DNA of 8,071 nucleotides, from contig JACQUF010000361.1 of the NCBI GenBank assembly GCA_016210435.1, positions 1 to 8,071 of the forward strand, written 5' to 3'. Of this stretch, positions 1-4,559 are shown in pieces. Each line of letters begins with the position of its first letter. The first letter of the stretch is position 1. The notes beneath the pieces are model-generated. The model did not search any database. It saw nothing but the letters and a program-made list of their open reading frames with translations, and had not been told where the DNA came from. The stretch is from Chloroflexota bacterium. GTDB lineage: Bacteria > Chloroflexota > Dehalococcoidia > Lucifugimonadales > Lucifugimonadaceae. The position numbers and the translations under genes were made by a program.

Positions 1-1017
1 ATCTCCGGCTGGGGATGTGCTGGTACACGCTGGGAGCTCGCCGACGCCGCGCGGAAGGTGCTGACGCAGCACCTGATCGGCCAAGACGCTACCCAGCCCG
101 AGGCGGTCACCGAAAAACTGCACCAGTGGACCTTCTGGTACGGCCGCGGCGGCACGGTTACAAACTACATCGGGGCTGTGAACATCGCTCTCTGGGACAT
201 TCTCGGGAGGAAGGCGGGCCTCTCGATTTCGCGGCTGTTCGGTGGCCGTTTCGTGGAAGCGGTGAAGCCATACGCGTCGATGCTGTTCAGCTGGCCGGTG
301 AAGGAGCAGATCGCGAATCTGACCAGCGGACTCGAAAAGAACTTCCGGGCATTCAAGCTCGGCTGGGGCACGTTCGGGCGGGTCGACCGCCAGCGGGACG
401 AAGAACTGGTCAGGTCGGCGCGCAAGGCGATCGGGGACGGCTCCGACCTGATGGTCGATGCCGGCGGCAGCGATGTCTACTGGCACGGCGACCTGAAGTG
501 GGCGATCGAAACATCGCGGATGCTCAAGGGCTACAACGTCACTTGGTTCGAGGAGCCGTTGCGCGCCGATGATCTCGAAGGCCACAGGCAACTGAGAGAC
601 CTCTCGCCTGTCCCGATCGCCACCGGCGAGGTGCTGACACGGCGGCAAGCTTTCGAGCCCTGGATTCGCGAACGCGCGGCCGATATTCTCCAGCCCGACC
701 TGACAATCTGCGGTGGGCTGTCGGAAGCACGCAAGATCTGGCAGGCCGCTTACGATCGCAACATCCAGGTTGTCATGCACGGCTGGAACACTGCAGTAGG
801 CGCCGCTGCCGACCTGCAGCTCTCGGCGTCGATGCCAAACGGAAAATACCTCGAGTACTGGCATCCGGCGCCGTATGTCAGCGGAATACTGAAGAAACCA
901 TTTCTGCTCAACGAGGACGGCATGCTGCCGGTCCCCGATGCGCCCGGCCTTGGAATCGAAATCGACGAAGCGGCCCTGAAGGCGAAGGCAAAGGGCGCTG
1001 AGAGCTACGGAATCTAG
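1..1017 (+). CDS. Enolase-superfamily enzyme, mandelate racemase-like (5' truncated)
   Basis: The frame is open from the first base and ends at TAG 1015-1017, giving 338 visible residues. Family members are usually about 370-400, so roughly the first 40-60 residues lie outside the window. The barrel signatures appear in order: KLG at K119 (second barrel strand), metal-ligand Asp in VDAGG (D153), WFEEP (E184/E185), ATGE (E210), QPD followed by a CGG turn (D233), and MHGW (H260). The Asp233/His260 pair matches the Asp-His dyad of the mandelate racemase subgroup, which abstracts a proton alpha to a carboxylate with Mg2+ bound by three acidic residues. The second-strand motif is K-x-G rather than K-x-K. 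The protein is expected to be cytoplasmic. The substrate cannot be read from sequence; sugar-acid dehydratase or racemase are the usual outcomes. The gene is the first visible member of an operon with the creatininase-like gene. A GTG at 58 is in frame, but conserved sequence (GWG at residues 3-5) precedes it, so it is not the start. Confidence 0.9.
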   Translation: MSGWGCAGTRWELADAARKVLTQHLIGQDATQPEAVTEKLHQWTFWYGRGGTVTNYIGAVNIALWDILGRKAGLSISRLFGGRFVEAVKPYASMLFSWPVKEQIANLTSGLEKNFRAFKLGWGTFGRVDRQRDEELVRSARKAIGDGSDLMVDAGGSDVYWHGDLKWAIETSRMLKGYNVTWFEEPLRADDLEGHRQLRDLSPVPIATGEVLTRRQAFEPWIRERAADILQPDLTICGGLSEARKIWQAAYDRNIQVVMHGWNTAVGAAADLQLSASMPNGKYLEYWHPAPYVSGILKKPFLLNEDGMLPVPDAPGLGIEIDEAALKAKAKGAESYGI

Positions 1018-1021
1018 GAGG
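1016..1021 (+). promoter_or_regulatory. Ribosome binding site AGGAGG
   Basis: A perfect AGGAGG lies 4 nt before the ATG at 1026. It overlaps the TAG stop of the upstream enolase-superfamily gene, which implies co-transcription and probable translational coupling of the two genes. Confidence 0.85.
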
Positions 1022-1025
1022 CAAT

Positions 1026-1871
1026 ATGGCGTTCACCTCTCGGTTCGAAGACCTCACATGGCCGGAGGTCAACGAGGCCGTATCCCGGGTCATGATCCCG
1101 GTACTGCCGGTCGGCACGATGGAGCAGCACGGCCCGCACCTGCCGATAAAGATGGACCGATGGACCGCCACGGAAGTGGTCAACGAAGCCGCGAAGCGGC
1201 ATCCAGGACGGCTGCTTGCGATGCCGCCGGTTGCCTATGGCTACACGACGCACGTCATGGACTTTCCGGGTACCGTTACGATCCAGCACGAGACGTTCAT
1301 CCGCTACGTGGTGGACATCCTGAAAAGCCTGGCGTATCACGGCTTCAGGCGGATCATCATCGTGAACGGCCACGGCTCCAACATGCCGCCGCTGGACCTT
1401 GCTGCGCGCAGGGCGATTCTCGAGTCGGACGCGATGGTGGCGATGACAAGCTGGTGGAGCCTGACAGCCGCCAACCCGCAGTACATGAAGAAGTGGCGCA
1501 AGTCCCACTTCCCTGGTGGATGCGCGCACGCATGCGAGGCCGAGACGTCACTCGCGCTCCATCTCGACCGAAGCCTCGTGCAGATGGATAAAGCGAAGGA
1601 CTGCGAGATAGAGATCAACGCGGTGAAGTCGAAGTACCACTGGGTGGACCTGTGGGCGGCCGGGCCCGTCCAGGTGACAGGGTGGACCAGCACGTATACC
1701 GAGGACGGCACAGCCGGGGAGCCGACACTGGCGACCAGGGCCAAGGGCCGGAAGCTATTCGAGGAAGCGGTCAAGAACCTGATCGAATTCTCGGAAGAAT
1801 TCGTCGCCCGCAAGTACCGCCCGCGTACGGACCATCACCTGACGAAACCGACGATGCAGGTTCCGGGGTAG
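1026..1871 (+). CDS. Creatininase-family amidohydrolase
   Basis: The protein has 281 residues, close to the usual 240-280 for this metal-dependent hydrolase family, which opens lactam or amide bonds (creatinine to creatine in the founding member). Visible motifs are GTMEQHGPHLP with E33 and H35, D44 in MDRW, NGHGSN with H116, and HACEAETS with H168, E171 and E173. E33, H35, D44 and H116 line up with the known metal ligands of Pseudomonas creatininase. The creatininase-specific H-Y-E motif is H-G-S here, as in the broader family, so true creatininase activity should not be assumed. No signal peptide is seen. The ATG at 1026 is chosen for its perfect AGGAGG. The gap to the upstream gene is 8 nt, so the enzyme probably acts in the same pathway as the enolase-superfamily protein, for example opening a cyclic amide or lactone-like intermediate. 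That pathway link is inference. Confidence 0.9.
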   Translation: MAFTSRFEDLTWPEVNEAVSRVMIPVLPVGTMEQHGPHLPIKMDRWTATEVVNEAAKRHPGRLLAMPPVAYGYTTHVMDFPGTVTIQHETFIRYVVDILKSLAYHGFRRIIIVNGHGSNMPPLDLAARRAILESDAMVAMTSWWSLTAANPQYMKKWRKSHFPGGCAHACEAETSLALHLDRSLVQMDKAKDCEIEINAVKSKYHWVDLWAAGPVQVTGWTSTYTEDGTAGEPTLATRAKGRKLFEEAVKNLIEFSEEFVARKYRPRTDHHLTKPTMQVPG

Positions 1872-1889
1872 GGATCCGGTAGGGGCGGG

Positions 1890-1930
1890 AGCTTGCCCTG
1901 AGCGCCGTCGAAGGGGCAATACGCCCTTCG
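1890..1930. repeat. Palindromic intergenic repeat-like element
   Basis: The segment contains a GCCCTGAGCG..GTCGAAGGG pattern resembling short dispersed palindromes I recall from Chloroflexota and some other GC-rich genomes. It can fold: CGAA plus GGGC (1909-1917, one bulged G at 1913) pairs with GCCC plus TTCG (1923-1930) around the 5-nt loop AATAC. Only one copy lies in the window, so repeat status rests on memory and not on a count. Confidence 0.35.
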
Positions 1931-1986
1931 GGCCGAGGTCTGAGCGTCGAGGTCCCATTGAGGACTGAGATCTGGCGGTCAGGGCC

Positions 1987-2023
1987 CACGGGAAGAGATC
2001 CCCTCTCCCGTGCCGAGAGAGGG
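1987..2023. terminator. Overlapping hairpins between convergent genes
   Basis: CACGGGA (1987-1993) pairs perfectly with TCCCGTG (2006-2012), and GAG 1995-1997 pairs with CTC 2003-2005 inside it, giving a stem of about 10 bp with one bulge. A competing hairpin, CCCTCTC (2001-2007) with GAGAGGG (2017-2023), uses some of the same bases. The location between convergent stop codons suggests a transcription-end structure for either strand. No T-tract follows on either strand, so intrinsic termination is uncertain. Confidence 0.35.
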
Positions 2024-2070
2024 AGCCCCGTCGCCGGCGGGCGCCCTGGTATCCGGGGCCGGACAGGAGC

Positions 2071-3234
2071 CTACGCGAAAACGGTCCCGCCATAGGCAGA
2101 GCGGAGCAGGTCGCCCTCTTCAAACCGAGCAAAGCGCAGGGGCTGCATCTCGATGGTCGACGCGCGGCCATGTACCGCTAGTTCGGCCAGCGCGCGTCCG
2201 ACTGCAGGCGAAAGCTTGAACCCGTGGCCGCTGAACCCGACCCCAAGGACCAGACCTTCGATTTCTGGCACACGGTCGATGATCGGGTGCCAGTCCGGTG
2301 TGATGTCGAAGAGGCCGCACCACCCGCCATCCCAGCCCGCATCTGCAAAGGCCGAATGTCGTTTCGCCAGCAAGGTAAGCGCGTCTTCAGCGACGTCGGT
2401 GTCCACGCTCTGCTTGAAGGTATCGCGCTCGGCCGGGTCTTCCCGGACCCCGACCAGCGTCACGTCGCCGGAGTCCGGGCGGAAGGAGAGCCCGCCCGGG
2501 ACGTCGCCAACCGTGGGATGCGACGGCAGCCGGTCGAGCGGTCTGTGCAGTCGTACGACCTGATGGCGGACTACTGACAGCGGGACCTTGATCCCTAGTG
2601 GGGCCAGCAAGTCCGGAGTCCAGGGGCCGGCGACAACGATGACGGCGCCCGACTCCAGACGTCCACGATCGGTATCCACGCCAACGACACGCCCGTCTGC
2701 GACTCGAATCGCGGTTACGTTCGTGCCGAGCTGGACTTTGGCACCCGCCGCTCGCGCCGCGCTTGCAAACCCGTTGAGCACCGCGGAGCTGTCGGCGTAT
2801 CCGGACTCGGGCTCGTAGGCGACCGCGGCTACTCCGTCGAACGAAAAACCAGGCGGGGCGATCTTTGCAGCGTCCGCGGGACTGAGGGATTCGGTCTTGA
2901 CACCGACTCTGCGGCCAAGAGCCACGTTGCGTCTCAGCGCGTTTTCCTGTCCTGGGCCTGCCAGCAAGAGATAACCGGTCCTTACGAACCCCGAAGGGGC
3001 GCCAACCTCCTCTAGGAATGCGGCGATGATGCGATGACTCTCGTGGGCAATTCGCACCGTAATCTCGTTTGAGTAGTGCATTCGGAGGATCGCGAGGGAG
3101 CGGCCGGTGCCTCCCGAACCCAGAGTCGCCCGTTCCAGCAGGAGCGGCTTGACTCCGAGTCTCGTCAGGAAATACGCCGCGGCGGCGCCCATCACCCCTC
3201 CGCCTACGACGATGACGTCTGCTTTTTCTGGCAT
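2071..3234 (-). CDS. FAD-dependent oxidoreductase, DAO family (sarcosine oxidase beta-like)
   Basis: From the ATG at 3234 the protein has 387 residues, a normal length for DAO-family flavoenzymes. Residues 5-26 form the dinucleotide-binding fold with the GGGVMG motif (11-16). LLLER gives the Glu (E34) expected to bind the FAD ribose. GSGGTGRS (39-46) followed by an RMHYS segment is typical of the sarcosine/dimethylglycine/glycine oxidase group. Near the C-terminus, ITPD and GFSGHGF (333-339) followed by a KLSP segment are also characteristic. The likely role is oxidation of a secondary amine or amino acid with FAD in the cytoplasm; the substrate is unknown. The frame extends upstream to an ATG at 3282 and a TTG at 3288, but the extra residues precede the conserved start and lack a ribosome site. 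The ATG at 3234 fits the family better, although its own ribosome site is also weak. The gene is convergent with the operon on its left and divergent from the usp-like gene. Confidence 0.88.
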   Translation of the reverse strand: MPEKADVIVVGGGVMGAAAAYFLTRLGVKPLLLERATLGSGGTGRSLAILRMHYSNEITVRIAHESHRIIAAFLEEVGAPSGFVRTGYLLLAGPGQENALRRNVALGRRVGVKTESLSPADAAKIAPPGFSFDGVAAVAYEPESGYADSSAVLNGFASAARAAGAKVQLGTNVTAIRVADGRVVGVDTDRGRLESGAVIVVAGPWTPDLLAPLGIKVPLSVVRHQVVRLHRPLDRLPSHPTVGDVPGGLSFRPDSGDVTLVGVREDPAERDTFKQSVDTDVAEDALTLLAKRHSAFADAGWDGGWCGLFDITPDWHPIIDRVPEIEGLVLGVGFSGHGFKLSPAVGRALAELAVHGRASTIEMQPLRFARFEEGDLLRSAYGGTVFA

Positions 3235-3394
3235 CGCCCAGATTGTCTGCCGAGAGCGATCAACACGGGCGCTCCAACACATACGCAAGACGTAATAGTT
3301 CTATCTAGACGAGAAGGAATCAGGTCAGCTATATTTCGAACACCGATGCTAAAATCCGTGCAAGCCGTGCGGGCAAAGGAGAAATCGTAACGGC

Positions 3395-3462
3395 GATCCC
3401 GGGTCCTGGGTTCGAGGTCTCAGGTTAGAGGTTGAAGAGACTGGGAGCGTGGCCCGGGGATC
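3395..3462. repeat. Long imperfect inverted repeat upstream of the usp-like gene
   Basis: GATCCCGGG (3395-3403) is complementary to CCCGGGGATC (3453-3462) with one extra base. Nested inside, GTCTC (3417-3421) pairs with GAGAC (3437-3441). The element lies within the 280-bp gap between divergent genes and ends about 50 nt before the usp-like ATG, so it could be a structured leader or an operator-like cruciform. It is followed by AAAAA rather than a T-tract on the plus strand, so it is not an obvious terminator. No convincing sigma70 promoter was recognised in 3235-3514 on either strand. Confidence 0.35.
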
Positions 3463-3503
3463 AAAAAGTCGGCGAAGGGTGCCCGCTGGCGCTTAGTCGG
3501 GAT

Positions 3504-3509
3504 GGAGGG
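3504..3509 (+). promoter_or_regulatory. Ribosome binding site GGAGGG
   Basis: GGAGGG lies 5 nt upstream of the ATG at 3515 and fixes the start of the UspA-like gene. Confidence 0.75.
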
Positions 3510-3514
3510 ACGCC

Positions 3515-3925
3515 ATGGCGAAGAAGGTACTGGTTCCGGCGGATGGGACAACTGCGGCACGACAGGTAATGCGGACGATCATCCGTGACCTAGGCAAAGA
3601 AACGGAAATGATCGTTGGATTCGTCCAGACGCCTGAGATGTCGCACGACGACCGGATTAACGCGACGACGCATTTGATCGACCAGGTAGGGCGCGCGCGG
3701 TCGGACGACATCAATTGCAGGCTCGTGAGGAACAAGCACGACACGGTCCCGGAGGGGATCTGCGCGATCGCAAGGCAGGAACAGGTGGACATGATCGCGA
3801 TGTACACCGACCCGAACCGGCCCGCGTCAGAACGACCGGAGGGGCCATTCGCAGAGAAGGTCAAGCAGATGGCCTCTTGCGAGGTCCGGATATTCGATAT
3901 CAGCCAGATTCCTGCAAGCGCCTAG
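3515..3925 (+). CDS. UspA-like (universal stress protein fold) small protein
   Basis: The protein has 136 residues, close to the usual 140-150 for single-domain Usp proteins. The N-terminal strand KKVLVPADGTTAA (3-15) matches the family opening around VPVDGS, a second strand MIVGFVQ follows at 32-38, QVDMIAMY (90-97) matches the position of the family DLIVMG strand, and FAEKVKQMASCEVRIF (112-127) matches the closing helix and strand (AEKVL..apcPVLVV). The nucleotide-binding loop G-2x-G-9x-G(S/T) is absent and is replaced by a charged, Pro-rich segment (about 98-111), so ATP binding is doubtful. The role is unknown; stress-related signalling or partner binding is the general family expectation. 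The ATG is supported by the GGAGGG ribosome site. The gene appears monocistronic, since a terminator lies about 100 nt downstream. It could instead be another Rossmann-like alpha/beta protein. Confidence 0.72.
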   Translation: MAKKVLVPADGTTAARQVMRTIIRDLGKETEMIVGFVQTPEMSHDDRINATTHLIDQVGRARSDDINCRLVRNKHDTVPEGICAIARQEQVDMIAMYTDPNRPASERPEGPFAEKVKQMASCEVRIFDISQIPASA

Positions 3926-4024
3926 AAAAAGCGCCTGTCGCCGCGGCCCGCCGGCGTCACCTCCGAATGCCCCCTTCGCCATGACGTACCGTGCGGGTAG
4001 CGGCGGCATCCGGCCCCATTACGC

Positions 4025-4070
4025 AGCTGCCGGCCGTTCCCCGAACCCAGGTCCGGCAGCTCGTTCTTTT
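4025..4070 (+). terminator. Rho-independent terminator after the usp-like gene
   Basis: AGCTGCCGG (4025-4033) pairs perfectly with CCGGCAGCT (4053-4061). The 19-nt loop can itself form a small GTTC/GAAC stem. A T-rich run, TCGTTCTTTT, extends from 4061 to 4070. The position, 100 nt beyond the usp-like stop codon, fits transcript ending on the plus strand. Confidence 0.7.
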
Positions 4071-4074
4071 AGAG

Positions 4075-4088
4075 GGCCAAGGTTCGAG
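4075..4088 (+). repeat. Short direct repeat, copy 1 (GGCCAAGGTTCGAG)
   Basis: This 14-nt sequence recurs at 4486-4500 with one extra C (GGCCCAAGGTTCGAG). A related GGGTTCGAG is found at 3408-3416. The second copy coincides with the apparent frame break of the small ORF. Confidence 0.5.
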
Positions 4089-4090
4089 GG

Positions 4091-4126
4091 CCCTATCCCC
4101 TAACCCCACCTAACCCCTATCCCCCC
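4091..4126 (-). other. G-quadruplex motif (G-runs on the minus strand)
   Basis: Read on the minus strand, G-runs of 6, 4, 4, 4 and 3 occur within 36 nt (C-runs at 4121-4126, 4114-4117, 4104-4107, 4097-4100 and 4091-4093 on the plus strand). They are separated by short loops, mostly 3 nt, including ATA and TTA. This meets the standard rule of four runs of at least three G with loops of at most seven. More C-runs follow at 4139-4144 and 4147-4149. It lies just past the terminator and upstream of the small ORF and the phosphorylase gene. Confidence 0.7.
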
Positions 4127-4141
4127 TTACACGCTTCACCC

Positions 4142-4175
4142 CCCTTCCCTTTCGCGTCCGGGTAACTGGGAAGGG
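4142..4175. repeat. Perfect 8-bp inverted repeat
   Basis: CCCTTCCC (4142-4149) and GGGAAGGG (4168-4175) are exact reverse complements around an 18-nt spacer. No T-tract follows. It could be an operator or an RNA hairpin in the leader of the downstream genes; no function is established. Confidence 0.45.
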
Positions 4176-4265
4176 TATCTAGTAGGATCAAGAGGGAGAT
4201 TGTGACGATTGGGTTACATTTCCGCGTCAGAGTCGCCATCATGCCCGGCGGCACGGCCGATCCAT

Positions 4266-4271
4266 AGGAAG
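4266..4271 (+). promoter_or_regulatory. Possible ribosome binding site AGGAAG
   Basis: AGGAAG lies 7 nt before the GTG at 4279. It is the main support for starting the small ORF there and not at the internal ATG 4336, which has only a GGGG buried in a predicted hairpin. Confidence 0.4.
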
Positions 4272-4278
4272 CAGCTTT

Positions 4279-4503
4279 GTGGAAACACCAGATCGCATAC
4301 AGGTTTTTCACACCCCGGCCCGCGGGGTTTCATTGATGCGGACGCCGATCGGTAGCATTACTGTTACAAAGGGTGATCCCTATAGCCGGATCGCTCGTAT
4401 TCATTTCCCAATCGGGCGCAAAGAGCCGGGACCCCCGCCGAAAGTAAAGAAGGTGAACGAGACGGGACAGCTAACCAAGGGCACAGGCCCAAGGTTCGAG
4501 TAG
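4279..4503 (+). CDS. Small unrecognised ORF, possibly frame-broken
   Basis: The ORF encodes 74 residues from GTG 4279 (AGGAAG ribosome site), or 55 from ATG 4336. I recognise no family. It has a strand-like stretch (GSITVTKGD), a Pro-rich segment (EPGPPPKVKKV) and no signal peptide or membrane segment. It stops at TAG 4501-4503, 52 nt before the phosphorylase ATG. The neighbouring frame (codons starting at 4485, 4488 and so on) is open from 4386 with no usable start. It continues as PKVRVVDTDGTH and ends at TGA 4557-4559, overlapping the phosphorylase ATG as ATGA. A -1 shift near 4488-4491 would join the two parts into a protein of about 93 residues. That could reflect a sequencing indel in the C-run, a pseudogene, or recoding. 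It may also not be a gene at all. Confidence 0.35.
   Translation: METPDRIQVFHTPARGVSLMRTPIGSITVTKGDPYSRIARIHFPIGRKEPGPPPKVKKVNETGQLTKGTGPRFE
4312..4328 (+). other. Small GC hairpin between alternative starts
   Basis: ACCCCG (4312-4317) pairs with CGGGGT (4323-4328) around a 5-nt loop. It ends 7 nt before ATG 4336 and would sequester the only purine-rich ribosome site for that start. Alternatively, with the TTTCATT after it, it could be a weak attenuator. No function is shown. Confidence 0.3.
4486..4500 (+). repeat. Short direct repeat, copy 2 (GGCCCAAGGTTCGAG)
   Basis: This matches 4075-4088 except for one additional C. It overlaps the last codons of the small ORF, exactly where the reading frame would need to shift to continue into the next gene. 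Confidence 0.5.
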
Positions 4504-4559
4504 TCGATACCGACGGGACGCACCAGCATCTACACGCTGTGGCGACTGTCGAGAAATGA
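4488..4559 (+). pseudogene. Probable displaced C-terminal part of the small ORF
   Basis: In this frame 23 codons, beginning PKVRVVDTDGTH, run to TGA 4557-4559 with protein-like composition. The frame has no start codon other than a GTG seven codons from the end. The stop forms an ATGA overlap with the phosphorylase start, the classic arrangement for translationally coupled genes. This suggests that an intact version of the upstream ORF would end here. Confidence 0.3.

Larger units (their letters stand above)
3926..4278. other. Gene-poor intergenic region of about 350 bp
   Basis: No supportable gene lies here. The stretch holds a rho-independent terminator (4025-4070), a C-rich tract that is a G-quadruplex motif on the minus strand (4091-4126, with further C-runs to 4149), a perfect 8-bp inverted repeat (4142-4149 with 4168-4175), and a possible AGGAAG ribosome site (4266-4271). 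A promoter for the downstream genes would be expected here, but I could not identify convincing -35 and -10 boxes. Confidence 0.6.

Noticed and set aside
15..572. Plus-strand 185-residue ORF overlapping the enolase-superfamily gene
   Set aside because: It is an Arg/Gly/Ala-rich out-of-frame shadow. The overlapping frame carries all the enolase-superfamily motifs.
3076..3390. Plus-strand 104-residue ORF crossing the start of the flavoenzyme gene
   Set aside because: Most of it is antisense to the conserved FAD-binding N-terminus. It has Arg/Ser-rich shadow-like composition and no ribosome site.
3405..3425. GGTTCGAG resembling a tRNA T-loop
   Set aside because: No acceptor, D or anticodon arms can be drawn around it or around the other GGTTCGAG copies, so there is no tRNA.
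4117..4311. Minus-strand 64-residue ORF with a short hydrophobic stretch
   Set aside because: It has no ribosome site and runs into the G-rich motif and hairpin DNA, where it ends in low-complexity Gly/Lys sequence. Its start overlaps the small plus-strand ORF, and I recognise no family.
4361..4390. Possible promoter with TTACTG and TATAGC spaced 17 nt
   Set aside because: The -35 box matches the consensus poorly and the site lies inside the candidate small ORF, so the evidence is too weak to annotate it.
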